Assembly (NCBI GenBank): GCA_964463425.1
Contig: CAYXBV010000007.1
Span: 1-31,769 of the forward strand
DNA: 31,769 bases
Direction: 5' to 3'
Source: JAHJHG01 sp964463425
Lineage (GTDB): Bacteria > Patescibacteriota > Microgenomatia > UBA8517
Position numbers and translations under genes: made by a program. Shown piece by piece: positions 8,467-16,496 of the stretch; the first letter of the stretch is position 1; every line of letters starts with the position of its first letter. The notes beneath the pieces are model-generated. The model had not been told where the DNA came from, made no database searches, and saw nothing but the letters and a program-made list of their open reading frames with translations.

Positions 8467-9174
8467 ATGAACGAACAATTTTCGGTTTTTGATGAGTGGG
8501 GGAATAAAGTTGGAAAATTTATTCCAACAGGTGGCGGTTTAGGCGACACAGTAATAATGATTTTTGTCTTGATTCTTGCATGGGTTTTTGGCTTTGTGAT
8601 CTATCTATTCATAAAGCTAATTATAAAAGGATTCGAGGCAATAAGTGACGAGAGGTGGGATGAGGCTGTTGCATATCTTGCGCTTCCTGGCTTGCTGGTT
8701 ATTTTTTTTATAGTTTCAATGGTTGGGGGAACGATAGTTTCAGCAAACAAAAAACAGTTGCGTGAGCAAGTGCAGTCTACCCAAATAGCTATTGCGACCG
8801 AAACTGCTATTGCTGAAGAAACAGCGAAAATAGAAGCAACACAAACAGCAGAATCGGACATCCAAAGAGCGCAAGGCGTCATAAGGTTGGAAAATGTCCA
8901 CATTGTACAGATGAATGGTTGGTTAGAGAGCGATCGGGTACAATGGACTCTCGTGAATGGTTGGGATCAACCCATTCGAGTGTCTTGTGGATTTTACTAC
9001 GAAGTTGGTCAAAGTAATGCACAGGTCGGGGACTGGACGCTTGAAGCAGGAAATCGAAGAACTTTGGAAGAATACATGTACGATGTCAAACCCGAGATGT
9101 GTATAAAGATTTTGTTATTACAGTATAACCGCTTCGAATTCGAATTATGTCCACTGGATTATCTTGGAGAATGA
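8467..9174 (+). CDS. Membrane-anchored hypothetical protein interrupting the pilin cluster
   Basis: 235 residues. Two membrane helices (about 25-52 and 72-93) are followed by an Ala/Thr/Glu-rich coiled coil (about 97-138, with repeats such as AIATETAIAEETAKIEATQTAE). A C-terminal domain of about 95 residues is probably beta-rich, with Cys at about 173, 216 and 227. I cannot assign a family. The TAT/EATQTAE-type linker is common in Chloroflexota membrane proteins, which hints at transfer but is only an impression. It runs opposite to the pilin genes on both sides, has its own promoter, a strong ribosome binding site and a structured terminator, and looks like inserted cargo. Confidence 0.8.
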   Translation: MNEQFSVFDEWGNKVGKFIPTGGGLGDTVIMIFVLILAWVFGFVIYLFIKLIIKGFEAISDERWDEAVAYLALPGLLVIFFIVSMVGGTIVSANKKQLREQVQSTQIAIATETAIAEETAKIEATQTAESDIQRAQGVIRLENVHIVQMNGWLESDRVQWTLVNGWDQPIRVSCGFYYEVGQSNAQVGDWTLEAGNRRTLEEYMYDVKPEMCIKILLLQYNRFEFELCPLDYLGE

Positions 9175-9196
9175 CACCCTTCACTTGATGAAGGTT

Positions 9197-9270
9197 TAGG
9201 TTGCGATGTGGATTAACCACTAATCTGATTTATTCAGAAACCTGATTATCAGGCGCAACCTAGTTTTTTT
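9197..9270 (+). terminator. Cloverleaf-shaped terminator or structured RNA
   Basis: A perfect 9-bp outer stem (TAGGTTGCG 9197-9205 with CGCAACCTA 9254-9262) encloses three hairpins. These are GTGG/CCAC (208-211/217-220), TCTGA/TCAGA (224-228/234-238) and CCTGA/TCAGG (241-245/249-253). A run of seven T follows at 9264-9270. It ends the 8467 transcript as a Rho-independent terminator, but its cloverleaf shape is much more elaborate than a usual one. Confidence 0.7.
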
Positions 9271-9277
9271 GGAGAAA

Positions 9278-9613
9278 TTAAGGATTTAAGTTAAATATTT
9301 CACCTATTTTTCCTAATCCTAAAAGAGATGCAATTAATTGCACGATCCAATACGCGACAAAAACAATAACGAAACCAATCAGCGCATTGGTGATTTTACT
9401 TTTCGCTCCCTGAACAGCTTTTGGGTCCCCTCTCGAGAGCATTAAACCAAATCCACCGAAGAGGAGATAGAGGAGAAGCAATATTCCAGCAATCGGAAAG
9501 AGGTAAGTCATAAGAGTGGAAACAATGCTACCAATATTTCCTTCGTTTCCAGAAAATCTAAAACCCGAAAGACCTTCGCTCTGTATAGTGTCAAAATCTT
9601 GTGCTAGTTTCAT
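9278..9613 (-). CDS. T4SS pilin-like protein 7
   Basis: 111 residues. A polar N-terminus of about 30 residues is followed by two membrane helices around LSRGDPKAVQGAKSKITNA, where GGD is replaced by RGD. The second helix, VIVFVAYWIVQLI, is close to that of pilin 6 (VVFASYWIVQLI), so the two may be sisters separated by the inserted 8467 gene. Its start is 2 nt from the stop of the upstream Cys-rich pilin-like gene. Confidence 0.8.
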   Translation of the reverse strand: MKLAQDFDTIQSEGLSGFRFSGNEGNIGSIVSTLMTYLFPIAGILLLLYLLFGGFGLMLSRGDPKAVQGAKSKITNALIGFVIVFVAYWIVQLIASLLGLGKIGEIFNLNP

Positions 9614-9615
9614 AT

Positions 9616-10185
9616 TTATTGTCCAAAACCTGGTAATTTCAGTATATCAATTCCAATCACTCTCAAGACAAAAACAGAGAAAATAAGAAGCAACAAACCA
9701 GCAATAGCAGACGTTAATAGTTCTTGACCAGCTTTTATTTTGTCGGGGTTACCTGAGGAAGTCATAATTTGAAAACTAGCAACAACAATCAAAAGAAAGG
9801 CTATACCACCACCAACACCAATAGCCCATTTAAGGATAAAACCAATTAGAGCATTGGAATCTTCTAATGGAATACAGCCGATAGCGGTATTAATTCCTTT
9901 TCCACTACTAGTATCACATGTGGGAAAATTGCCCTTTGCATTTTCTTTGACCGTAAATTCTTCGGGTAAAACACATAGATTCTCGTCACAAATTTCACCC
10001 GTAGGGCAACCCCAGTCAATGTATTCATAGTAGCCACCTCCTATGGAATTAGTCCATTTTTGACAATTGTCATTAATATTGTCAAACGTATAGCCATCAG
10101 GACAGCACTCAACTGCAGATACTTTTGAAGGCATAAGTACAATAAGTACAAACATTGAAGCAAGGACTAATAATATTTTTTTCAT
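9616..10185 (-). CDS. Secreted Cys-rich protein with pilin-like C-terminal domain
   Basis: 189 residues from the ATG at 10185, chosen because it begins a clean signal peptide (MKKILLVLASMFVLIVL...VSA). An ectodomain of about 90 residues holds eight cysteines, starting ECCPDGYTF. The C-terminal about 75 residues form two membrane helices around SSGNPDKIKAGQELLTSA, the loop of the pilin family. It is therefore a fusion of a disulphide-rich head to a pilin-like stalk, plausibly a tip or adhesive subunit. A TAAAAT box ends 10 nt before the ATG. Confidence 0.75.
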   Translation of the reverse strand: MKKILLVLASMFVLIVLMPSKVSAVECCPDGYTFDNINDNCQKWTNSIGGGYYEYIDWGCPTGEICDENLCVLPEEFTVKENAKGNFPTCDTSSGKGINTAIGCIPLEDSNALIGFILKWAIGVGGGIAFLLIVVASFQIMTSSGNPDKIKAGQELLTSAIAGLLLLIFSVFVLRVIGIDILKLPGFGQ

Positions 10186-10240
10186 ATCTATGAATATTTT
10201 AATGCAAAACAAAGTAAGAGTAAAAGAGAAGAAATAAAGT

Positions 10241-10249
10241 TGCTATACT
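10241..10249 (+). promoter_or_regulatory. Extended -10 promoter, leaderless GTG start
   Basis: TGcTATACT ends 9 nt before the GTG at 10259. An ATG at 10251 opens only a three-codon reading frame, so GTG is the likely start of a leaderless message. Confidence 0.6.
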
Positions 10250-10258
10250 TATGAAGCA

Positions 10259-12037
10259 GTGACTATTTCTAAATTTAGAAAACAACTCTCCCTTTTGCTT
10301 GTTATAATCTTGCTATTTGTCTCGACATTACTTCTAAGTAATTCTTCTTTTATTACCTCAGCCGAACCAAATTGCGACAACCCTGGATCTGGCGATTTGG
10401 ATTATTGTATTGAAAAAATTCAAAATGAAATTGATGCGTTGAAACCAGCACATGAATACAACAAACAAGAACTGGCGAATTTAAGAATAGAAGTAAGTAG
10501 TTTAAACAAACAAATCAATGGTCTTTCTGCGCAATTGAACACAGTTGAAAAAAATATTGGACAAAGAGAAGAAGATCTAGCTTTTGCTCAAGAAATTTTT
10601 GAAGCAAAAGCAAACAGTCACTATAAATTTCTCAGACTTTACGACCCTATCTTGCCGTTTCTTTCTTCCAATAGCGCATCTGAAGCTTTCAGGGAAATAA
10701 GTTTCAGACAAAAAGCAGCTGATGAAGACAGGATGACAATGGAAGCATATGCAGAGGACTTAATTGCGTTGCGAGAAGACAAAGAAGGGTTGGAAAGAAA
10801 CAGCTTAAGTCTTGCGGCTATAAAGAAAAAGGTTGGTGAGAGTGCAACATTTTTAGCAGGAGAAGTGGCCAGTGTTGAAACATACCTTGTTGGCTTAAGT
10901 TCTAAACAACAAGAGTTGTTGACACAAAAGTTTGCCAGTCTTCCAGTGCCTCATCTTGCTTACACTTCTTTAAGCGGCTGTGTAAGTGATATAGACGTTA
11001 ATCCTGGATTTAGTCCTCGTTTTGCATTTTTTAGCTTTGGTGTTCCAAATAAAGTTGGATTGAATCAGTATGGAGCAAAAGGTAGAGCAGAGGCGGGACA
11101 GAGTTACAATGAGATATTAAGTGCCTACTATGATAATTTTCAGATTGTTGATTATCGAACAGACATAACAATTACTGTGAATGGTACCAATGAATACAAA
11201 CAAGTATTTAATAATGAAACTATGAATATAGAAGAGTATCTAAAACATTTGTACGAGATGCCTACTAACTGGGATTCGAAGGCTTTACAAGCGCAAGCTA
11301 TAGCGGCCAGGTCTTATGCTCTATCTCGAACTAACGATGGACAGAGCTCAATTCCTCCAGATCAAAGCGGACAAGTAGTTAAAAAGGAATTGAACGATGG
11401 GAATTGGATATCCGCAGTAGAAGCAACTCGAGGTAAAGTTATGGTATCAAGTGGTAACCCCATTTCCGCTTGGTATTCGTCTACACATGGAGGTTTTGTT
11501 TTGAAATCCGGAGAGATTGGGTGGAGCGATACTGCATGGACAAAACATGCTGTAGATGCGGGATCAGGAAGTAGTATTTCCGATCTTCAAAATACTGCTT
11601 ATGATAGAAGCTCGCCCTGGTTTTATTGTGACTGGGGATATAGAAGCCAATATAGTAATACAGCCTGGTTAACAGAAGATGAAGTGGTAGATATAGTAAA
11701 TGCATTTATCTTGTGGGACCTAAATCACAACACTTTCGGTCACTTAAGTCAGACAGACAAAAGTATGCCTGATACGTGGGATGGCGAAAAAGTAAAACAA
11801 GAGATTGTAAATGAAGGAGGTGTTGCAATTTCTTCTATTAGTACGATTGGTGTGGGTTGGGATAGCTACGGTATATCACAAACAATTACAGTGAACGGGA
11901 GATCATTCAACGCACAAAATTTTAAGAATTTGTTTAACTTGAGAGCTCCCGGCAATATTCAAATTAAGCCAACGTGTGTACCTGATAGTAATCTTAGTTG
12001 CAAAACCTACGCTCTCTTTAATGTCGAAAGGAAGTAA
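10259..12037 (+). CDS. Secreted SpoIID/LytB-like protein with coiled coil
   Basis: 592 residues. A signal-anchor (about 8-36) is followed by a long coiled coil (about 50-120 and 155-225) like that of CwlO/EnvC-type wall hydrolase regulators. A SpoIID/LytB domain follows, with IEEYLKHLYEMPTNWDSKALQAQ continuing into AIAARSYAL, and later STRG- and YSSTHGG-like blocks. The usual SpoIID motif GWGHGVGMSQYGA appears before the core as FSFGVPNKVGLNQYGAKGRA, with its His lost. SpoIID is a lytic transglycosylase on stripped glycan strands; whether this copy is active is open. The start is GTG. Confidence 0.82.
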   Translation: MTISKFRKQLSLLLVIILLFVSTLLLSNSSFITSAEPNCDNPGSGDLDYCIEKIQNEIDALKPAHEYNKQELANLRIEVSSLNKQINGLSAQLNTVEKNIGQREEDLAFAQEIFEAKANSHYKFLRLYDPILPFLSSNSASEAFREISFRQKAADEDRMTMEAYAEDLIALREDKEGLERNSLSLAAIKKKVGESATFLAGEVASVETYLVGLSSKQQELLTQKFASLPVPHLAYTSLSGCVSDIDVNPGFSPRFAFFSFGVPNKVGLNQYGAKGRAEAGQSYNEILSAYYDNFQIVDYRTDITITVNGTNEYKQVFNNETMNIEEYLKHLYEMPTNWDSKALQAQAIAARSYALSRTNDGQSSIPPDQSGQVVKKELNDGNWISAVEATRGKVMVSSGNPISAWYSSTHGGFVLKSGEIGWSDTAWTKHAVDAGSGSSISDLQNTAYDRSSPWFYCDWGYRSQYSNTAWLTEDEVVDIVNAFILWDLNHNTFGHLSQTDKSMPDTWDGEKVKQEIVNEGGVAISSISTIGVGWDSYGISQTITVNGRSFNAQNFKNLFNLRAPGNIQIKPTCVPDSNLSCKTYALFNVERK

Positions 12038-12070
12038 GCTCTCTTAATTAGGGAATTTTAGCTTTTAAAG

Positions 12071-12079
12071 TGATATAAT
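12071..12079 (+). promoter_or_regulatory. Extended -10 promoter, leaderless start
   Basis: TGaTATAAT ends 9 nt before the ATG at 12089. There is no Shine-Dalgarno sequence between them. Confidence 0.65.
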
Positions 12080-12088
12080 CAGGCCGCA

Positions 12089-12784
12089 ATGCCAGATATC
12101 TTTATTTCAGACCCAAAAAAAGAGAAACAAATTGCTAAAGAACATTCTCCTAAGAAGAAGGTTGCTCCAAAAACAAAGAAAACAAAGAAACACAAAAGAC
12201 CAAGATATAACCTAGAAAAAAAAGCACAGGGCAAATTGTCTTCCTTTAGCTATCTTCCCAAAAAAGTAAATTTTGAAACGAGAGAAAAAGACGAAAAAAT
12301 AATCCTATTACTACGAAGGCATCCATTGACTAATATTTCTTGGATAATGGTGGGATTATTAATGGCCGCAGCCCCAGCCCTTTTAAATATTTTTTCTTTC
12401 CCATCTTTTTTACCAAATGAGTTTGGATTAATCGCTGTTTTGGGATGGTATTTGATAACAATTGCTTTTCTTATAGAGAATTTTCTAACATGGTTTTTTA
12501 ATGTAAATATTATTACAGATGAAAGAATTATTGATATAGATTTTTACAATCTTATTTACAAACAAGTATCGGACACAAATATCGACAAAATTCAAGACGT
12601 TACCTACACAATGGGGGGAGTAGCTCGAACACTGTTTAATTATGGTGACGTTTTTGTTCAAACAGCCGCTGAGGTGCCTAATTTCGACTTCCTGGGTGTG
12701 CCAAAACCTGACAAAGTTGCCAAGATATTGCAAGACTTAAGAGTAGAAGAAGAGATAGAAAAAATAGAAGGGAGAGTAAGATGA
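12089..12784 (+). CDS. PH-domain membrane protein
   Basis: 231 residues. A Lys-rich N-terminus (about 1-60) is followed by two membrane helices (about 85-110 and 117-142). A C-terminal bacterial PH domain of the YdbS-like type contains ITDERIIDIDFYNLIYKQVS, then DTNIDKIQDVTYTMGGVART, a block typical of this family. The helices place the PH domain in the cytoplasm. It heads an operon with a small membrane protein, which it overlaps by 4 nt, and the PP2C-like protein. The family is common next to envelope genes in Patescibacteria; its function is unknown. Confidence 0.82.
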   Translation: MPDIFISDPKKEKQIAKEHSPKKKVAPKTKKTKKHKRPRYNLEKKAQGKLSSFSYLPKKVNFETREKDEKIILLLRRHPLTNISWIMVGLLMAAAPALLNIFSFPSFLPNEFGLIAVLGWYLITIAFLIENFLTWFFNVNIITDERIIDIDFYNLIYKQVSDTNIDKIQDVTYTMGGVARTLFNYGDVFVQTAAEVPNFDFLGVPKPDKVAKILQDLRVEEEIEKIEGRVR

Positions 12785-13008
12785 CGACAGTGTTACCGAT
12801 ATTGGGAATATCTGTTTGGCTAATTGCTAAAGTAGTCGTTCTATTTGCTCTTGTTCTTTATGCCATCTTCGCTTTTGTGGTATTAAGACAAATACAGCTA
12901 ATGACAGACACACTGGAAGTAGGCTTTGAAGGACCAATAAGATTGTTAGGTATTTCTCATTTGATCTTTTCTTTGGTAATATTCGTCCTTGCCCTAATTA
13001 TTTTATAA
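12781..13008 (+). CDS. Small two-helix membrane protein
   Basis: 75 residues with two membrane helices (about 8-37 and 50-74) and a short polar linker. Its ATG overlaps the TGA of the PH-domain gene (ATGA), and the next gene starts 2 nt after its stop, so it is co-translated with both. I do not recognise a function. The tight fit suggests it is a membrane partner of one of its neighbours. Confidence 0.78.
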   Translation: MTTVLPILGISVWLIAKVVVLFALVLYAIFAFVVLRQIQLMTDTLEVGFEGPIRLLGISHLIFSLVIFVLALIIL

Positions 13009-13010
13009 AA

Positions 13011-14957
13011 GTGGCAGAATTTGATATCAATTTAGCTAAACTTACAGGAACTCCAGGAAAAACATCTTGGGCTCAGGTTCATGAATTTGCCCCAGATGAC
13101 CCCGAGAAACTAAAACTTCGAGGAAAATTAGTGGCTGTTATTTCCACAAATTTTCCCAAAAAAGAAACGTCTCAAAAAACAGAAAGCATAGAAAGTGTTG
13201 TTGCTGGAAGAGAATTGTTAACCAGATTTCATGAAGAATACTTTGGCAACACAGAGAAAACAGCTTTTAATGCTCTTAATGATTCGGTTGAAAAAGTAAT
13301 TACTGAGTTTTCAGAAACATGGGGCGATATTGAAATCGCGGCGGCCTCGATCGTTGAAGGAGTAATTAATACAGCTTGTGGCGGCGGTGGGCAGGCAGCT
13401 ATTTTTAGAAATGGCATGTTGGCAAAAATATTAGTGAGCAAGAGTGACGGCCCGGCTTCTGCTTCAGGGCACCCAGAGGAAGATGACGTATTTTTGCTAG
13501 GTACTAAAAAAGTTTTTAGCGCATTAAGTGAAGGGGTTATTAAGGCCGCTCTTGAAAATTCGGGGATAAATGAATCTATTGAATCTTTGGCCCCGGCTGT
13601 TCACTCAATGGATGATGCTGGCAACTTTGGACTCGTCTTGGTTGAATTCTCAAAAACACAATCTGTTTTTACTAAGCCAGAAAAGGAAGTTATTCCGGAA
13701 GAGAAAACCACCCTACAAAGGAAAGAAATATTCGATAAAGAATCAGAACCTCGTTCCGCTTCTTTTTTCCAAAAACAAATGAAGAAAGTAGGTTCTCTTT
13801 TTGGAAACAAACCTGGCGAAAAGAAAATTTACATTAGACGAAAAGGGGAAGACGAGTTTAATGTTCAAAAAAGGAAAATGACTGTCTCTATTGGTTCAAT
13901 TCTTGTTGTTTTACTTCTTGTAAGTATTGGTTTTGGGATAAGACAAAAAATGGCTAGAGATGAAAAAGCGCGTTATGAAGATCGACTTAATCAAGCAAAA
14001 CACGAATTTGAAGAAGCACAAGGTCTTTACACTCTTGACCCAGAGAGGGCTAGAGAACTGTTTCGCAGCGCAATTGCACTTACGAGTCAAATAAAAGACG
14101 AAGGCGTTGAAGATGCTGATTTAGAAAATTTAATTACCCTTATTGAAGAATCTGGCGGGCAAGTGTTGGGAGAATACACTCTTGAACCAGACCTTTTCTT
14201 AGATTTATCCATATTAACCGATGGTTTTAAGGCCGATGAAGTGGTTGCTTCAGATGGCAAATTATATGTATTAGACAAAAACGGAAAGAAGGTTGTTGAA
14301 ATAGAAATTGAAACAAAGAAAACGGAAATTGTTGCTGGCCCAGATCAAGTTAAGGATGCGGACGGAGTAGCTGCATATTCAGATAGGGTTTTTGTACTTT
14401 CCGACGGAAACATATATGAAGTTTCAGACGATAGAGAGCTAATGGTAGAAGGGGAATGGGAAGGCGATGTCCTTATCTCTGCTTATGCCGGAAACTTTTA
14501 TGTCCTCGATCGTGGAACATCTAAGGTTTATCGACATGCGGGTGTTGATGGTGAGTTTGGTTCAGGACAGGACTGGTTAACAGAGGGAGCAGAACCAGAT
14601 CTTAGTGGTATTTTTGATTTAACCATAGACGGTTCTATCTGGTTTTTGTCAGAAACAGGCAAGGTGTTTAAATTTACAAGAGGAAATCAAGATACATTGA
14701 CTTTTACGGACATAGTGCCTAATCTTTCTAAGCCAACGGCTATTTATACAAACGAAGAACTTAAATTCGTTTATCTAATGGAGAGAGAAACAGGAAGAAT
14801 TATTGTTGTCGACAAGGAAGGTAATTACCAAGCACAGTACTTTTCAGATAAAATAAAAGAAGCAAGGGGATTAGTAGTATCTGAAGAAGTTGGCAAAATA
14901 ATAATCGCTACAGAAGATAAGCTTTACTCGATTAATATTAGCCACAAACTAGACTAA
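13011..14957 (+). CDS. PP2C-like domain / TM / beta-propeller membrane protein
   Basis: 648 residues with a GTG start. Residues about 1-225 look like a PP2C/SpoIIE-type phosphatase fold (for example ACGGGGQAAIFRNGMLAKIL in the position of the GD-containing strand pair), but the paired metal-binding Asp motifs are not obvious. A single TM helix (about 290-312) is followed by a short coiled coil. The C-terminal about 270 residues contain repeats such as LYVLDKNGKKVVEIE, FVLSDGNIYEVS, FYVLDRGTSKVYRH and FVYLMERETGRIIVVD, which look like an NHL-type beta-propeller. The topology suggests an extracellular sensor wired to a cytoplasmic domain. It follows the small membrane protein by 2 nt. Confidence 0.72.
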   Translation: MAEFDINLAKLTGTPGKTSWAQVHEFAPDDPEKLKLRGKLVAVISTNFPKKETSQKTESIESVVAGRELLTRFHEEYFGNTEKTAFNALNDSVEKVITEFSETWGDIEIAAASIVEGVINTACGGGGQAAIFRNGMLAKILVSKSDGPASASGHPEEDDVFLLGTKKVFSALSEGVIKAALENSGINESIESLAPAVHSMDDAGNFGLVLVEFSKTQSVFTKPEKEVIPEEKTTLQRKEIFDKESEPRSASFFQKQMKKVGSLFGNKPGEKKIYIRRKGEDEFNVQKRKMTVSIGSILVVLLLVSIGFGIRQKMARDEKARYEDRLNQAKHEFEEAQGLYTLDPERARELFRSAIALTSQIKDEGVEDADLENLITLIEESGGQVLGEYTLEPDLFLDLSILTDGFKADEVVASDGKLYVLDKNGKKVVEIEIETKKTEIVAGPDQVKDADGVAAYSDRVFVLSDGNIYEVSDDRELMVEGEWEGDVLISAYAGNFYVLDRGTSKVYRHAGVDGEFGSGQDWLTEGAEPDLSGIFDLTIDGSIWFLSETGKVFKFTRGNQDTLTFTDIVPNLSKPTAIYTNEELKFVYLMERETGRIIVVDKEGNYQAQYFSDKIKEARGLVVSEEVGKIIIATEDKLYSINISHKLD

Positions 14958-14978
14958 TTTTTTCCCCTCTTAACTCCG

Positions 14979-15404
14979 ATGAAAATTATAAACAAAAAGG
15001 CGAAATTTAATTATCAATGGATAGAAAACATTGAAGCAGGTATTGTTCTTGCCGGCCATGAGGTAAGAGCTGTCAAAAATGGAAAAGTAGATTTAGCAAC
15101 ATCTTATGCAAAAATCATGGGTGACGAAGTTTATTTAATTAATGCCAATATTGCATCTGCCTTTTTGGGGGACTATAACCCAACCCAAGCAAGGAAGCTT
15201 TTGCTGCATAGAGACCAGATTACTTCTCTAAGGACAAAAATGCAGGCTAAAAAATTGACGCTTGTGCCTACAAAGATGTATACTAAAAACCGCTTAATCA
15301 AAGTCGATATCGCTTTGGCTAAGACAAAACGTAAATACGAAAAGAAGGAAATAAAGAAAAGAAAAGATATCGACAGAGATACGGAAAGAGAATTAAAAAA
15401 CTAA
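14979..15404 (+). CDS. smpB: SsrA-binding protein SmpB
   Basis: 141 residues, close to the usual 145-160. SmpB binds the tRNA-like part of tmRNA and delivers it to stalled ribosomes. Family signatures are visible: a KAKFNYQWIENIEAGIVLAG-like opening, then HEVRAVKNGKVDL, and the basic C-terminal tail (KTKRKYEKKEIKKRKDIDRD) that enters the empty mRNA channel. The tmRNA gene starts 4 nt after the stop, so protein and RNA partner sit together and may share a transcript. No Shine-Dalgarno sequence is evident. Confidence 0.95.
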   Translation: MKIINKKAKFNYQWIENIEAGIVLAGHEVRAVKNGKVDLATSYAKIMGDEVYLINANIASAFLGDYNPTQARKLLLHRDQITSLRTKMQAKKLTLVPTKMYTKNRLIKVDIALAKTKRKYEKKEIKKRKDIDRDTERELKN

Positions 15405-15408
15405 TTAA

Positions 15409-15778
15409 GGGGACGCATAGGTTTCGACAGGTTGTACTTTTAAAAACTGCAAGTCGAGTGGGGCCGTCACTCGTTAATCAACAGCCAACTTATTACATGC
15501 CAACAAAAATGTTGGTCTAGCTAGCGCACCCGAATTTAATTTCGCTTTCGCTTAAGCTGGTGTCTGTTAATTACGCTTTTCGACCGTGTTAACAAGGCAT
15601 AAACCAGTCGGAATGCAGCGCATTTCCTAGGCTTAAGAAATGTAGTCAAGATTTATGAGTCTTACTTTAAATCGTCCTATCAGTAGGTAAGGTTTAGAGG
15701 ACATTAAAAAAACTGATCAAGCTTGTAGACGTTTTTGATTTTACCTCTTGGACGAGGGTTCAACTCCCTCCGTCTCCA
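15409..15778 (+). ncRNA. ssrA: tmRNA (one-piece)
   Basis: The 5' end GGGGACGCATAGGTTTCGAC and the 3' end with T-arm GGGTTCAACTCCC and CGTCTCC are classic tmRNA. GGGGACG pairs fully with CGTCTCC, with one G-U pair. The tag frame runs 15499-15552 with stop TAA at 15553-15555 and encodes ANKNVGLASAPEFNFAFA, ending in the small hydrophobic residues expected of a proteolysis tag. CCA is not fully encoded (A then CAA). It sits directly downstream of smpB and is followed by a terminator. Confidence 0.95.
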
Positions 15779-15791
15779 CAATGATAGTATT

Positions 15792-15818
15792 AAAGCAGCA
15801 TTAATTTGCTGCTTTTTT
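15792..15818 (+). terminator. Rho-independent terminator of tmRNA
   Basis: A 9-bp stem (AAAGCAGCA with TGCTGCTTT) and a 6-nt loop are followed by Ts. It ends 9 nt before the comF start codon, so comF must be reached by readthrough or a promoter not seen. Confidence 0.85.
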
Positions 15819-15827
15819 AGTGAAGCA

Positions 15828-16496
15828 ATGAACCTGGCTGATATTATATTTCCTCGCAAATGTTTTGGGTGCGGTAAAAATGGTTATTATTTGTGCCCTG
15901 AATGTATAAGTAAAACAAAAGAGCCGATACAGGCTTGCCCGATATGTAATTACGATTCCCCTTACGGAATAACCCACATTAGATGTCGAGAACTATTAGG
16001 GTTAGATGGACGATTATCTTTGTGGAAGTACTCAAGAGGCGTAAGAAAAGCAATAGTGGGCATGAAATACAAATTTGCTTTTGAAATTGCCAAGGAATTG
16101 GCAAGTTATGCCGCTAGTGAATTAAAAGAAAAGAAAATAGCCCTCCCGAGAAATCCAGTGGTCGTACCGATTCCTCTTTATTGGCACAGACAAAATTGGA
16201 GGGGTTTTAATCAATCTGAAGAAATAGGGAAAATGATCGCTGAAAAGCTTGGCTGGGATTTTGATAAAAATATACTGACGAGAAAAACATCAAAAAAACC
16301 ACAAGCGAGCTTAGGAAGAGAGGAGAGAAGAACAAACATCAAGGGAGTGTTTAAGGTAGGCAAGAAAATAAGCAAAAATAAACAAATCCTGTTATTTGAT
16401 GACGTATGGACAACCGGCTCTACGGCAAAAGAAGCAGCTCGAGTATTAAAGGAAGCGGGAGTAAAAAGAGTAAGTTGCTTAACATTAGCTTCTTGA
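15828..16496 (+). CDS. comF: ComF family phosphoribosyltransferase-like protein
   Basis: 222 residues from the ATG at 15828; a longer frame would run back into tmRNA and is rejected. The N-terminal zinc-binding part has CFGCG...LCPEC and ACPIC...RC clusters (about 12-55). The PRTase-type domain ends with ILLFDDVWTTGSTAKEA, the PRPP-binding loop pattern. ComF proteins assist uptake of single-stranded DNA in competent bacteria, which fits the pilus-like genes earlier in the window. The C-terminus overlaps by 12 nt the end of a broken minus-strand gene. Confidence 0.9.
   Translation: MNLADIIFPRKCFGCGKNGYYLCPECISKTKEPIQACPICNYDSPYGITHIRCRELLGLDGRLSLWKYSRGVRKAIVGMKYKFAFEIAKELASYAASELKEKKIALPRNPVVVPIPLYWHRQNWRGFNQSEEIGKMIAEKLGWDFDKNILTRKTSKKPQASLGREERRTNIKGVFKVGKKISKNKQILLFDDVWTTGSTAKEAARVLKEAGVKRVSCLTLAS

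Noticed and set aside
9197..9270. Integron attC site
   Set aside because: The outer stem lacks RYYYAAC/GTTRRRY cores and the three-armed fold is unlike attC; a terminator explains the T-run.
12036..12066. Possible terminator after the SpoIID-like gene
   Set aside because: AAGCT/AGCTT is short and separated by about 20 nt; too weak to call.
15735..15827. Upstream extension of comF
   Set aside because: The extra codons fall in the tmRNA 3' end and its terminator; the ATG at 15828 starts the zinc-finger domain.
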